NCBI GenBank assembly: GCA_020832665.1
Contig: JAFIEG010000001.1
Span: forward strand, 1-64,000
Direction of reading: 5' to 3'
Origin: Pararhodobacter sp.
GTDB taxonomy: Bacteria; Pseudomonadota; Alphaproteobacteria; Rhodobacterales; Rhodobacteraceae
Length of the DNA stretch: 64,000 bases
Shown here: positions 10,570-20,279 of the stretch, piece by piece
How the letters are laid out: every line of letters starts with the position of its first letter
How positions within the stretch are numbered: position 1 is the first letter of the stretch
Made by a program: the position numbers and the translations under genes
The notes under the pieces: generated by a model
Database searches by the model: none
What the model was told of the DNA's origin: nothing
Seen by the model: only the letters and a program-made list of their open reading frames with translations

Positions 10570-10911
10570 TTAATCCAGCGCGCGCATGAGCTTGCGTTCA
10601 AGCGGCGCCAGCACCTGGCGTAGGCTGGCGCCGCGCTTGAGCACCTGCCCCTGGGGGCCGTAAAGCGCGTATTGCCCCTGACGCTGGCGCAGCGCCGGTC
10701 GCTTCTCGATCCGGTAGAGCGGGGTTTCGGCGGTACGGCGAAAGACGCTGAACACCGCGCGCTCGCGCAGCGTGGAGATGGCATAGTCGCGCCACAGCCC
10801 CGCCGCCACGAAACGGCCATAGACCGACAGTATCGCCCCCAGTTCGCGCCGGTCGAAACTCACATCTTCCCGGGGGCGCGAGAAGCTGCCGGCTGGGGTC
10901 AGCACATTCAT
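10570..10911 (-). CDS. DUF2794-family protein
   Basis: [66 protein letters not shown]. Confidence 0.8.
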   Translation of the reverse strand: MNVLTPAGSFSRPREDVSFDRRELGAILSVYGRFVAAGLWRDYAISTLRERAVFSVFRRTAETPLYRIEKRPALRQRQGQYALYGPQGQVLKRGASLRQVLAPLERKLMRALD

Positions 10912-10995
10912 GGTCAAACCCTGCCGGGCGGAAGGGGGCAAATCAAGCCCCGAGCCGCCGACGAGGTGAAAAAACGACGTTCCACCGCCCCTGCC

Positions 10996-11391
10996 TCAGC
11001 CGCAGAATATCCGTACGATGCGATCGCGCCGTCTTTCGGTTTCGACATTCAGCCGGGAGGGGCTGTGATCCATCGTCACCGGATCGCCGGTGCGGAAGAT
11101 ACGCACCACGCCGCGCGCCGGGAACGGTTCGGGCAGCCGTTCGCCCACCAGATGCTGATAGCGCGAGGCGCCACAGGCATCGGGATCGTCAGATGGGCCG
11201 TTGCGCGGCCCGCGTGGTGGTCTGCGACGGGGTTGCTGATCGTTCGAGGGTGGCACGATGCGCGGCTCGCGTGGTCTCACTTCGCCAGAAGGCGGCGAGA
11301 TCCGGGTATCACGCGGCGAATCGTATGTCGGCGGCCCGTATTCGCAGGCGGCCAGGGCAAGAGTGGCGACAATCGGGATAACAAGGCGCAT
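10996..11391 (-). CDS. Peptidase inhibitor I78-family lipoprotein
   Basis: Signal/lipobox [17 protein letters not shown]-terminus [40 protein letters not shown]. Confidence 0.75.
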   Translation of the reverse strand: MRLVIPIVATLALAACEYGPPTYDSPRDTRISPPSGEVRPREPRIVPPSNDQQPRRRPPRGPRNGPSDDPDACGASRYQHLVGERLPEPFPARGVVRIFRTGDPVTMDHSPSRLNVETERRRDRIVRIFCG

Positions 11392-11514
11392 GGACTTGCT
11401 CCATTTGCTGCTTCGTCGCTTCACACTGCCCCAGTGGCGGGCACGGCACAAGCCCGCCCGGCGGCCGCCCGCCGACTACTGGACACAACGCCGGGCAAGG
11501 GCTATCCCGCCACA

Positions 11515-11988
11515 ATGGCAAAAACGGACAACCCGAACTACAAGGTCATCGCCGAGAACCGGCGCGCGCGCTTCGATTACTTCATCGAAAGCGATGTCGA
11601 ATGCGGCATCGTGCTGACCGGGTCAGAGGTGAAATCGCTGCGCAGCGGCCAGGCCAATATCGCAGACAGCTATGCCAGCGTCGAGCAAGGTGAGCTGTGG
11701 CTGATCAACGGCTATATCGCGCCCTACAAGCAGGCCGGCATCTGGGGCCATGAAGAACGCCGCCGGCGCAAGCTTCTGGTCAACCGGCGCGAGCTGGCGC
11801 GGATGTGGGCCGCGACCGCCAAGGAGGGCATGACGCTGGTGCCGCTGGTGATGTATTTCAACCATCGCGGGCTGGTTAAGCTGAAGATCGGCATCGCCAA
11901 GGGCAAGAAACTGACCGACAAGCGCGCCACCGAGGCCAAGCGCGACTGGGACCGCCAGAAACGCCGCCTGCTGAAGGAGCATGGCTGA
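11515..11988 (+). CDS. smpB: SsrA-binding protein
   Basis: [54 protein letters not shown]..; [16 protein letters not shown]. Confidence 0.96.
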   Translation: MAKTDNPNYKVIAENRRARFDYFIESDVECGIVLTGSEVKSLRSGQANIADSYASVEQGELWLINGYIAPYKQAGIWGHEERRRRKLLVNRRELARMWAATAKEGMTLVPLVMYFNHRGLVKLKIGIAKGKKLTDKRATEAKRDWDRQKRRLLKEHG

Positions 11989-12017
11989 CGCGCCCGGCCC
12001 CGCCCCGGCCCGCCTTT

Positions 12018-12734
12018 TCAGCCCGCGTCACCCGAGGCACGCCGCAGCAGGAACACACTGCGCTTCCTTGTACGGCGGGTCAGCGTCTGCACTTCGTCCT
12101 CGACTTCAAAGCCGTGCTGGCGAAACAGCGCCACGATGTCGTCGCGGTTGAGTTGGTCTCGAATCGGCTTGTTCTCCGAGGGCCAGTGACTGGCCCCCGT
12201 GGCGTAGCCGATCTCGATGATCGCATGGCCGCGGCATACACGCGCCATTTCGGTAAGCGCCTGTTTGGCCTGCGCGAAGGGTAGAATGTGGCGCAGGAAT
12301 CGGACACTGACCACAAGGTCGAAACTGCCATCGGCAAAGTTCAGGGCGGTCGCGTCGCCCTCTACCAGTTCGATGCCCTGCGCTTCATTGCCGGCGCGCG
12401 CGCGCGCTCTTTCCAGCATCGAGGTCGACGCATCCAGCCCGCAAACCCGGTCACCGCGCTGGATGTAGAACTCCATGAAACGCCCGGTCCCCACGGGGAC
12501 ATCCAGAACGCGCAGACCTTGCGGCAGCCGCTCCAGAAGGGCGCTGACTGCCGCCTGCTCGCGCTGCCAGCGCAGCTTGGTTTCACGTTCGGCGTCGTAG
12601 TATTCGGCAATGTCGCCATAGTAGACATTGCCCTTCGGCGGGTTACGCAGGAACAGCTTTCGCAAGGCCCAGCGCAGGCGCGGCAGGCGGATTCTAAGCG
12701 AGTGTAGCAATGGCGCCCTATGACCGGCAGTCAT
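12018..12734 (-). CDS. Class I SAM-dependent methyltransferase
   Basis: VLDVPVGTGRFMEFYIQRGDRVCGLDAS..; LVEGDATALNFADGSFDLVVSVRFLRH. Confidence 0.85.
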   Translation of the reverse strand: MTAGHRAPLLHSLRIRLPRLRWALRKLFLRNPPKGNVYYGDIAEYYDAERETKLRWQREQAAVSALLERLPQGLRVLDVPVGTGRFMEFYIQRGDRVCGLDASTSMLERARARAGNEAQGIELVEGDATALNFADGSFDLVVSVRFLRHILPFAQAKQALTEMARVCRGHAIIEIGYATGASHWPSENKPIRDQLNRDDIVALFRQHGFEVEDEVQTLTRRTRKRSVFLLRRASGDAG

Positions 12735-12888
12735 GGCGGCTTCCCTTCATGGATGGTTTCGCGCAACGCTCGGATCCTGCGGCCTTGCGGGTTGTTCCCT
12801 ATCGCCGGAACAGCACGCATTCAAGTTGCTTTGGGTTCCAATTTTGTCAAGCGATCGTTATGCTTCATCGAACTGTTACAATCCACGC

Positions 12889-13776
12889 ATGCGCGCCTTC
12901 CCGCACTGGAAACCGATCATGGCAAGAATTCACGCCGATGAAATTGAAACGGTCTCTGCCCCAACGGTGGAACAGGCTGTCATCTATGCGCAGCGCCATC
13001 ACGCCAATGCCCGGGTTCTGGAAATCGCCAGTGGCGGCCGGCGCTACTGGATGAAACAGCGCGAGCAGTACGAGACCTTTCGCAAGCGGTTGTCCAAGGG
13101 CGACGCGTCCGACGCGCTTCGCCGCGAAGGCCGGAACCTGCAAGAGCTTGCGCAAAAGGGCATCCCCGTACCCGAGATCGTTGCCAAAGCCGAGGACTAT
13201 CTGGTGGTGTCGGATTGCGGGAAGACCTTGAATGATCTGTTTCTGACCACCGAGCATCGAGGCGAGGAGGTTGCTCGGGCCTTCTCCGAAGCCGGGCGCG
13301 CGCTGGCTGATCTGCACCGCAAGGGCCTGGCACTGGGGCGTGGCAAGGCAAAGGATTTCTGCTGGGACGGCGAGCGGATATGCTTCATCGATTTGGAGGT
13401 TTCGCCGCTGCGGTTCGAACCAGCCACCTCGGGGCGCCGCAATCTGGTTAATTTCATCTTCTACAGCTATTTCGCGGCCTTCCACTTCGGTCGCGACATC
13501 GAGCCCGAGCTGCGGGCGTTCTTGCAAGGCTATCTTGAAGCCAGGGATGCGGACACGCTCGCCACGCTTGCTGCCGCGCGCCGATGGGCGCGCCGCCGCT
13601 GGTGGCTTGCCGCCCTGAGCATGCCGGTTGCGCTGTTGCGTCCGCCGAGAAAGTCACCGGATTTCAGGGCGGTCGCGCCCACGCTGATGCTGCTGACGAC
13701 CCACGAACCGCCAGAACCTGCAGCCCGGGAAAAAGATGCCCGGCAGCCGGCAGACATGTCCGCTGCGGTGCCCTGA
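12889..13776 (+). CDS. Kdo/lipopolysaccharide-kinase-like (protein-kinase-fold) protein
   Basis: KRLSKGDASDALRREGRNLQELAQKGIPVPEIVAKAEDYLVVSDCGKTLNDL; ALADLHRKGLALGRGKAKDFCWDGERICFIDLE resembles HGD..N/D-x-D kinase loop; start may be 12919. Confidence 0.6.
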   Translation: MRAFPHWKPIMARIHADEIETVSAPTVEQAVIYAQRHHANARVLEIASGGRRYWMKQREQYETFRKRLSKGDASDALRREGRNLQELAQKGIPVPEIVAKAEDYLVVSDCGKTLNDLFLTTEHRGEEVARAFSEAGRALADLHRKGLALGRGKAKDFCWDGERICFIDLEVSPLRFEPATSGRRNLVNFIFYSYFAAFHFGRDIEPELRAFLQGYLEARDADTLATLAAARRWARRRWWLAALSMPVALLRPPRKSPDFRAVAPTLMLLTTHEPPEPAAREKDARQPADMSAAVP

Positions 13777-13929
13777 AGCGCGGCAACCTGAAACCGGAAA
13801 AGCGCCGTCGCGGCGCTGCCGTGCCGACGAACCGATCAACCAAAGCCGGTATCATGCGGTGAGCGGTCGGTGGCTGTCAGTGCGCGGCTTCTCCCGCCGG
13901 TGCCCGAAGTGCTATCCGCCAAGGCGCCA

Positions 13930-15174
13930 TCACGGGCCGACCATGGCCTGCATGTCGAAGATCGGCAACAGCACGGCCAGCACGATGGCCAGCACCACAG
14001 CCCCAACCACAACCATGGCCAGCGGCTCCAGCAGCGCGGCCAGCCGCTTGCGCCGGCTGCGCAGCGCCGATTCGGCCAGCACCGCGGCGCGTTCGGTCAT
14101 CGGCGCCAGCCGCGCCGAACTTTCCCCAGCCTGGATCAGCTGATGCGCCACCGGGTGCAGAAAGCCCAGCCGCCGCAGCGAGCCGGCCACCGATTCACCG
14201 CGCGAGAGCGCCTCTCCGGCGGCGTCGGCCTCGGCGCGCAGGGGTTCGATATCCACCACATCCGCGGAAAAGCGCAGCGCCTCGGTCAGCGGCAGGCGGC
14301 TGGCGACAACCAGCGCCAGCGTGCGCAGATACTGCGCCGCCGCCGCCATGCGCAGGAAGCTGCCGGTGACGGGCAGGCGCAGAAGCAGCCGGTCGCGCCG
14401 CCGGCGCAGCGCCGGCACCCGTGCAAAGCCCAGCGCCAGCGCCGCCAGCGCCGCCGCCAGCGCCCCGAGCGCGGCCAGATTGTTTTCGATGAAGCCGGTC
14501 ATTGCCAGCACCGTCTGGGTCAGCGCCGGCAATTCCTGGCCGGAGGATTCGAACATGCCGACGATCTCGGGGGCGACGGTGACCATCAGCACCGCGCAGA
14601 CAAGCACTGCCACGCCGGCCACGAAGGCGGGATAGATCAGCGCCGAGGCAATGGCGGCGCGGTCGCTGGCGCTGCTTTCCAGATGTTCGGCGAGGGTGGA
14701 AAAGACGCGGTCGAGATCGCCCGACTGCTCGCCCGCGCGCAGCGCCGCGGCAAACCACACCGGCAGCCCGCCGCCGGCTTGCGCCAGAGCCTCGGAGAGC
14801 GGCGCGCCCGCCATCAGCCCGGCACGGGCCTCGGCCGCCAGCCGCTCGATACGCGGCGCCGCGGCGGCCGTCTGCACCGCTGCCAGCGACGCATCGGCTG
14901 AAAGCCCCGCACCCAGCAGCACCGCCATCTGGCGGGTAAAGACGGCCAGCATGTCATGCTCAAGCCGCCGGGTGCGCCAGCCGGTGCCCTTGCGGCCGGT
15001 GCTAATGCCGCCGCCATCGGCCCCGTTGCCCCCTCCCGCGCGTGCTGTGATCTCGGCGGGCATCAACCCCATGGCGGCGATCTCGGCCGAGGCGCCGGCT
15101 TCGTCCTCGGCCACAACCATGCCGCGGCGGCGGCGCCCCTCGGAGGTAAAGGCAGTATAGGCGAAGGTCTTCAT
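13930..15174 (-). CDS. gspF: Type II secretion system inner-membrane protein GspF
   Basis: MKTFAYTAFTSEGRRRRGMV; ALRAGEQSGDLDRVFSTLAEHLE; three TM helices. Confidence 0.9.
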   Translation of the reverse strand: MKTFAYTAFTSEGRRRRGMVVAEDEAGASAEIAAMGLMPAEITARAGGGNGADGGGISTGRKGTGWRTRRLEHDMLAVFTRQMAVLLGAGLSADASLAAVQTAAAAPRIERLAAEARAGLMAGAPLSEALAQAGGGLPVWFAAALRAGEQSGDLDRVFSTLAEHLESSASDRAAIASALIYPAFVAGVAVLVCAVLMVTVAPEIVGMFESSGQELPALTQTVLAMTGFIENNLAALGALAAALAALALGFARVPALRRRRDRLLLRLPVTGSFLRMAAAAQYLRTLALVVASRLPLTEALRFSADVVDIEPLRAEADAAGEALSRGESVAGSLRRLGFLHPVAHQLIQAGESSARLAPMTERAAVLAESALRSRRKRLAALLEPLAMVVVGAVVLAIVLAVLLPIFDMQAMVGP

Positions 15175-16625
15175 GAAGTCGCGCCGATGACCCGACGCAA
15201 CTCGTCGAGCGTGGTCTCGCCGCGCGCCACCTGTTCAAGCCCGGCGCGAAACAGCGTTGCCTCCTCGCGCCCGCTGGCTGCGCGCATGGCGCTTTCCGTG
15301 GCGCCTTCGTCGATGGCTGCGCGCAGCGCGTCATCGACTTCGAGAATGTCGAAAACGCCGACACGGCCGGAAAAGCCCGTGCCCTCGCAGGCGGGGCAGC
15401 CCCGCCCCTGGCCGATACTTTCTGGCGCGTCGAGCCCCTGCGCGGCAAAGAGCGCGCGTGTTGCGTCGTCTGCCGGCTGCATCTGGCGGCACTTGCGGCA
15501 CAGCCGGCGCACCAGGCGCTGCGCCACCACCCCGCGCAAGGTGGCCGAGATCAGATAGGCCTCGAGCCCCAACTCGCGCAGCCGCACCACCGCCGAGAGC
15601 ACGTTGTTGGCATGCAGCGAGGAAAATACCAGATGCCCGGTCAGTGCCGCCTCGGCGGCCACCAGCGCCGTTTCGCTGTCGCGTATCTCGCCAACGAGGA
15701 TCACATCGGGGTCTTGCCGCAGGATCGAGCGCAGCCCGCGCGCAAAGGTCAGTCCGATTTCCGGGTTCACCTGGGTTTGCGAAATGCCGGGCAGGTCGAA
15801 TTCGACCGGGTCCTCGACGGTGAGGATGTTGCGCTCGTCACGGTCCGCCAGCCGCAGGAAGGAATAGAGCGTCGTCGTCTTGCCGCTGCCAGTGGGGCCG
15901 GTGGCCAGGATGATGCCGTTGGGCAACGCCGCCAGCCGGTGCAGTTGCGCCGATTGCGCGGCGCTCAGGCCCAGCCTGTCAAGCGCCATCAGCCCGGCGG
16001 TGCGATCCAGAAGGCGCATCACCACACGCTCGCCGTGATGGCCGGGCAGGGTGGACATGCGCACATCGATGGCGCGCCCGCCCAGCCTGAGCGCGATACG
16101 CCCGTCCTGGGGCAGGCGGGTTTCGGCGATGTCGAGCCCGGCCATCACCTTGAGCCGCGACACCACGCGCCGGCCGGGCACATCGCGGCGGTCGAAAACC
16201 GTCTGCATCGTGCCATCGATGCGCATGCGCGCGCGCAAACCGTCCTCATGCGGTTCGAGATGCAAATCCGAGGCTTCGGCGCGCACCGCGCGGCGCAGAA
16301 GCTGGTTGACGAGCTGAATCACCGGCGCCTCGGTGGCATCTTCCAGAAGGTCGCGGGCGGCGCCGGCGCGTTCGGTCTCTTCCAGATCAAAGGCCAGCTC
16401 GCTTTCGCCCTCACCGCCTCCAGCCTGCGCTCCGGCGCGGTCATAAAGCCGCGCTAGTGCCGTCTGAAAGGCATCAAGGGCCAGGGTCTCCGGCTCGAGC
16501 GGGCAGCCGGCGGCCCGGCGCGCCTCGCGCAGCCCGTTGAGCGTTGCCTCGGGCCCGGCCAGTAGCTGCGCGCCATCGAGCGCCACCTGATTGTCGCGGG
16601 CAAAGGCAAAGGACAGAAGGGCCAT
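15171..16625 (-). CDS. gspE: Type II secretion system ATPase GspE
   Basis: Walker A GPTGSGKTTTLYSFL; Asp/His boxes; CxxC..CxxC (CRKCRQMQ..CPACEGTG) zinc motif. Confidence 0.94.
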   Translation of the reverse strand: MALLSFAFARDNQVALDGAQLLAGPEATLNGLREARRAAGCPLEPETLALDAFQTALARLYDRAGAQAGGGEGESELAFDLEETERAGAARDLLEDATEAPVIQLVNQLLRRAVRAEASDLHLEPHEDGLRARMRIDGTMQTVFDRRDVPGRRVVSRLKVMAGLDIAETRLPQDGRIALRLGGRAIDVRMSTLPGHHGERVVMRLLDRTAGLMALDRLGLSAAQSAQLHRLAALPNGIILATGPTGSGKTTTLYSFLRLADRDERNILTVEDPVEFDLPGISQTQVNPEIGLTFARGLRSILRQDPDVILVGEIRDSETALVAAEAALTGHLVFSSLHANNVLSAVVRLRELGLEAYLISATLRGVVAQRLVRRLCRKCRQMQPADDATRALFAAQGLDAPESIGQGRGCPACEGTGFSGRVGVFDILEVDDALRAAIDEGATESAMRAASGREEATLFRAGLEQVARGETTLDELRRVIGATS

Positions 16626-16640
16626 TGGCGCGCCCCCTCG

Positions 16641-18563
16641 CTACTGGCCGGTGTCGACCATCAGCCGTGGCGGAAGCGCCGGAAACAGCCGGTCGCGCAC
16701 CGCGCGATCGACATAGGTGCTGTCGAAGGGCTGGTTCAGATCGACCCCGTCGAAGGGAAAGCCGGTGCGCTGCACCTGCGGGTACACCGAGTCGGTGCGC
16801 GGGCTGATCTCGCGCGACAACCGCTCGGTCTGGCGCGCGATTTCGCGGGTGATGCGCTCGGCATCGCTTTCCGAGCGCACTACTCGCGGGCGCAGCATGA
16901 CCAGCAGCACGCGCTGGCCTTCCTGCACGTTGCGGCCCCGAAACAGCGCCCCCAGCACCGGCAGGTTGGACAGCCCCGGCACGCGCTCGTTGTTGGTGCG
17001 CGACGAATCCTCGATCAGCCCGCCAAGGATGATCACCTGCCCGTCGCCGACCAGCGCGTTGGTGGTAAGCCGCCTGCGCGCCGTTACCTCGCCGCCGGCG
17101 GCGGCGGTCGTGCCGGTCAGGTTCGAAACCTCTTGCGCGATTGCCATGCGCACGGTGCCATCGGTGGTAATTTGCGGGCGCACACGAAGGGTGAGCCCCA
17201 CATCCTGGCGCTCGATCGTCTGGAAAGGGCGCTCGGGCACGGCGCTGTCGCCGACGGTTGAAAAACTGCCGGTGACGAAGGGCACGTTCTGCGCCACCAC
17301 GATCTCGGCTTCCTGGTTGTTCAGCGTCAGTACCGCCGGGGTCGAAAGCAACCTGGTCGAGCGCTCGCGGGCGATGGCGCCGATCAGCGCCGCAAATCGG
17401 CGCTGATCGGTTGCGCCCAGCAGGCCGCCTGACCCCGGCGAGGGGGTGTTGCCGCTCATCGCGGCCGAGATCAGCGTGATCAGCGAGCTGCGCCCATCAA
17501 GCTGGAAGGCGGTGCCGCCGATGATGGCATCGTTGAGAATCCCGCCGAACTGGACCGAGAGATCGGAAAAATTCTCGGCCGATATCTCGAAGATGACGGC
17601 CTCGATGAGCACCTGCGAGGGGCGGGTGTCGAGCGACCGAATGGCCTCGGCGATGCCGTCGGCGCGGTCGCGCGGGGCGCTGATCAGGATGGCGTTCGAT
17701 TGCGGCTCGGCGACGACGGTAACCGCGGCCTGCCCCTCATCCCCGGCGCCGATGGACTGGCGCACCACCTCGGCCAGTTCGGCGGCATCGGCATAGTTGA
17801 GCCGCACCACCCGCGATACCGCGCGCTGCTGGGGGGTGTCGAGCTGCATGACGATATTGCGGATGCGCACGCGAAACGCGTCGGGTCCCGATACCACGAT
17901 GGCATTGGCGCGCGAATCGGCCGAAAGCCGGGCGCCCGAGGGCGCCGACACCACGCCCTGGATGACCGGCAGCAGCTCTTCGGCGCGCCCGTGATTGAGG
18001 CGAATCGCCTCGACCGAGCGGTCGCCGGTCCGCGCGAGCCTGTCCACCAGCGCTTCGATGCGGGCGATGTTCTCGCGCCGGTCGGAGAGCACCAGCAGCC
18101 CGGCATTGGGAATCGCGGTCAGATTGGCCTCGGGCGGGATCAGCGGCGCGACGACATCATAGACTTCATCGACATCATCGGCATCGACGGGAATCACCCG
18201 TGTCTCGAAGCCGCCGGCGCGGCCCTGCGCGCCCGGTGACGGGCTCAGCCCGCCGGCGCCGCGGGCGGGCACGATGCGGTCAATTCCTTCGCCCTCGATG
18301 ATGGTCAGCCCGTTCATTTCGAGCACGTTGACAAAGATTTCCAGCATCACCGAAGGCGATACGGGACGCGGTGCAAAGACCGTGACGGTGCCGGAAATGT
18401 CCGGGTCCATCAGGAAGTTGCGCTGCGTCTGCTCTGCCACCAGCTGCACGAAGGCGCGCAATTCGACCTCGCGCAGGTCAAGCTGCACCTGTGCCGATAC
18501 CGGCTTTGGCGCGGGCAGGGCCAGCGCCAGGAAAAGCAGCAACGGGGTGAGCAAACGAGTCAT
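16641..18563 (-). CDS. gspD: Type II secretion system secretin GspD
   Basis: N0/N1 repeats, VLIEAVIFEIS, secretin domain NNQEAEIVVAQNVPFVTGSF..VGLTLRVRPQI..; signal peptide. Confidence 0.94.
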   Translation of the reverse strand: MTRLLTPLLLFLALALPAPKPVSAQVQLDLREVELRAFVQLVAEQTQRNFLMDPDISGTVTVFAPRPVSPSVMLEIFVNVLEMNGLTIIEGEGIDRIVPARGAGGLSPSPGAQGRAGGFETRVIPVDADDVDEVYDVVAPLIPPEANLTAIPNAGLLVLSDRRENIARIEALVDRLARTGDRSVEAIRLNHGRAEELLPVIQGVVSAPSGARLSADSRANAIVVSGPDAFRVRIRNIVMQLDTPQQRAVSRVVRLNYADAAELAEVVRQSIGAGDEGQAAVTVVAEPQSNAILISAPRDRADGIAEAIRSLDTRPSQVLIEAVIFEISAENFSDLSVQFGGILNDAIIGGTAFQLDGRSSLITLISAAMSGNTPSPGSGGLLGATDQRRFAALIGAIARERSTRLLSTPAVLTLNNQEAEIVVAQNVPFVTGSFSTVGDSAVPERPFQTIERQDVGLTLRVRPQITTDGTVRMAIAQEVSNLTGTTAAAGGEVTARRRLTTNALVGDGQVIILGGLIEDSSRTNNERVPGLSNLPVLGALFRGRNVQEGQRVLLVMLRPRVVRSESDAERITREIARQTERLSREISPRTDSVYPQVQRTGFPFDGVDLNQPFDSTYVDRAVRDRLFPALPPRLMVDTGQ

Positions 18564-18647
18564 CTGGGCGATTGTTGCTTTTTGCTGGTCGAGGTCAACA
18601 AGGGAAAACGTGCCGGACGCGAAACGTGACCGCCCGCGCCTGTCCGA

Positions 18648-19313
18648 TCACGGCGTTCTTGGCGCATCGGTGCTGCGCGGCACGGCATCGGTGATGGGGA
18701 CGCGCGGTCGATCATTGTGATCACCATCATCAAATGCTTCGTCTTCATTGAGGCGTTGCCGGCTGCCCGCGCGCGGGCCGACGCCGACCCCGTTCTCTTC
18801 GTGGTCATCGAACTCGATCAGGAATAACTCGCCGAAGCTTTCCAGCACCACCCCCTGTCTGGTAATTTCGGTTACGCGCTCGCCGCCCGAGAGCCGATCG
18901 CCCAGGCGCACCAACTCGATACCCATCGGCCCCTCGGCCAGCACCCAGCCGCCCTCGGCGTCGGTTATGATGCCTCGCAGACGGTAGTCGGGGTCGGGTT
19001 CGGGCGGTGGCGGGGAGTCGCGGGGTGGCGGCACCTCTTCGGGCTCGGCTTCTGGCGGCGCTGGTGGCGGTGGCTCGCCAAAGGCGGCGGGCCATGGCCT
19101 TGTGCCGGGGCCGGCGTCGCGCGGCGCGGCCTCGGTGGGGCTCGCGCCCGGCGGTGATGCGGCGGGTGGCGGCAGAACTGCCGCTTCGGGCACCGGTCGG
19201 GCCAGGCCCAACGCCAGCGTGCCCAGCCCGAAACCGGCCAGCACCGCCGCCAGGGCGGTCAGGGCCGGGCTGTAACGAACCGGCCGGGGCGGGAAGGGTT
19301 GCGCAGAGGTCAC
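18648..19313 (-). CDS. gspC: GspC-like type II secretion protein (Pro-rich linker)
   Basis: Single TM, Pro-rich stretch, HR-type domain YRLRGIITDAEGGWVLAEGPMGIELVRLGDRLSGGERVTEITRQGVVLES; directly upstream of gspD. Confidence 0.75.
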   Translation of the reverse strand: MTSAQPFPPRPVRYSPALTALAAVLAGFGLGTLALGLARPVPEAAVLPPPAASPPGASPTEAAPRDAGPGTRPWPAAFGEPPPPAPPEAEPEEVPPPRDSPPPPEPDPDYRLRGIITDAEGGWVLAEGPMGIELVRLGDRLSGGERVTEITRQGVVLESFGELFLIEFDDHEENGVGVGPRAGSRQRLNEDEAFDDGDHNDRPRVPITDAVPRSTDAPRTP

Positions 19314-19412
19314 GGTTCCGGCTCTTCATTGGCGCAAGACATGCTGAAACTGGACAATAACCGCCGCGGAAACTAGCCTGCAATGGCAATCCGCCATGCC
19401 GGACATTTCGCC

Positions 19413-19937
19413 ATGCGTTTCAGATCGACCCGTCGCCTGTTGCCGCTGTTTTCGGCGGCTTTCCTGCTGGCTTCCTGCGAGGCGGCGGGCACCCTGCCTG
19501 GTGGCGGGCCGCGCAGCGATTACACGGTTGCCCGCCAGGCGCTCGAGACCGGGAATTACACGCTCGCCATTCGCCGCTACGAGAGCCTGATCGCCAGCCA
19601 GGAAGGGCGCTCGGCGGCGCGGCTGCAGCTTGAGCTTGCCCATGCGCTGCTTCGCGCCAACCGTTTTGACGACGCCATCGCGCTGGCCTCGCGGCTGACC
19701 GGACGGCAGGGCGATTCGATCGAAGCCTCGGCGCTGGCTGTGCGCGGCACCGCCCGCCACGAGGCGGCGCGCGAGCGCATGGAGCGGGGCGAGAACGGGG
19801 AAGAACTGCGCGAGCTTCTGCAAGGCGCGCGCGCCGACCTTTCCGCCTTTCTGAGCGATCATGCCGCGCTCGACGCTGCCGGCAGCATGCGCGCGCGTGT
19901 GCAACTCATCGAAGCTGATCTCGCCGGGCTGGGCTGA
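19413..19937 (+). CDS. TPR-like lipoprotein
   Basis: Lipobox LPLFSAAFLLASC; helical repeats DYTVARQALETGNYTLAIRRYESLIASQEG; divergent from gspC. Confidence 0.6.
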   Translation: MRFRSTRRLLPLFSAAFLLASCEAAGTLPGGGPRSDYTVARQALETGNYTLAIRRYESLIASQEGRSAARLQLELAHALLRANRFDDAIALASRLTGRQGDSIEASALAVRGTARHEAARERMERGENGEELRELLQGARADLSAFLSDHAALDAAGSMRARVQLIEADLAGLG

Positions 19938-19991
19938 GAGGGGCGCGATTGCACCAGGCAAGCCGGCCGCTGACGGCCTTCGCAGCAGCCC

Positions 19992-20068
19992 TGGCGACCC
20001 CTCGAGGACTCGAACCCCGAACCTGCTGATTAGAAGTCAGCTGCTCTATCCAGTTGAGCTAAGGGGCC
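19992..20068 (-). tRNA. tRNA-Arg (anticodon TCT), CCA encoded
   Basis: Minus strand GGCCCCTTAGCTCAACTGGATAGAGCAGCTGACTTCTAATCAGCAGGTTCGGGGTTCGAGTCCTCGAGGGGTCGCCA folds as cloverleaf; loop CTTCTAA. Confidence 0.95.
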
Positions 20069-20279
20069 GCTTCAACTGCCTGATAGCCCCGCCCGGCCTC
20101 AAGATAAAGCGCGATTTGTCCCGTACGGGCAAGCACCGGGCCGCTGCCGCGCGGCGCAAAAGCCACAGAAGGGGCGCACAACCGACCGGCAGGGCAGCGT
20201 TTTTCTGGACCGCGCAGTACTCAGGCGTTATGCTGCCGCGCAAACGGGGCGCAACGACCCCGGCAGAATGAGGCAGTCC

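Noticed and set aside
10672-11514. N-terminal 281-codon extension of the smpB ORF
   Set aside because: Overlaps antisense DUF2794 and I78 genes; true SmpB start [10 protein letters not shown] at 11515
13870-14901. 343-aa plus-strand ORF
   Set aside because: Antisense to gspF; Q/R/H-rich shadow composition
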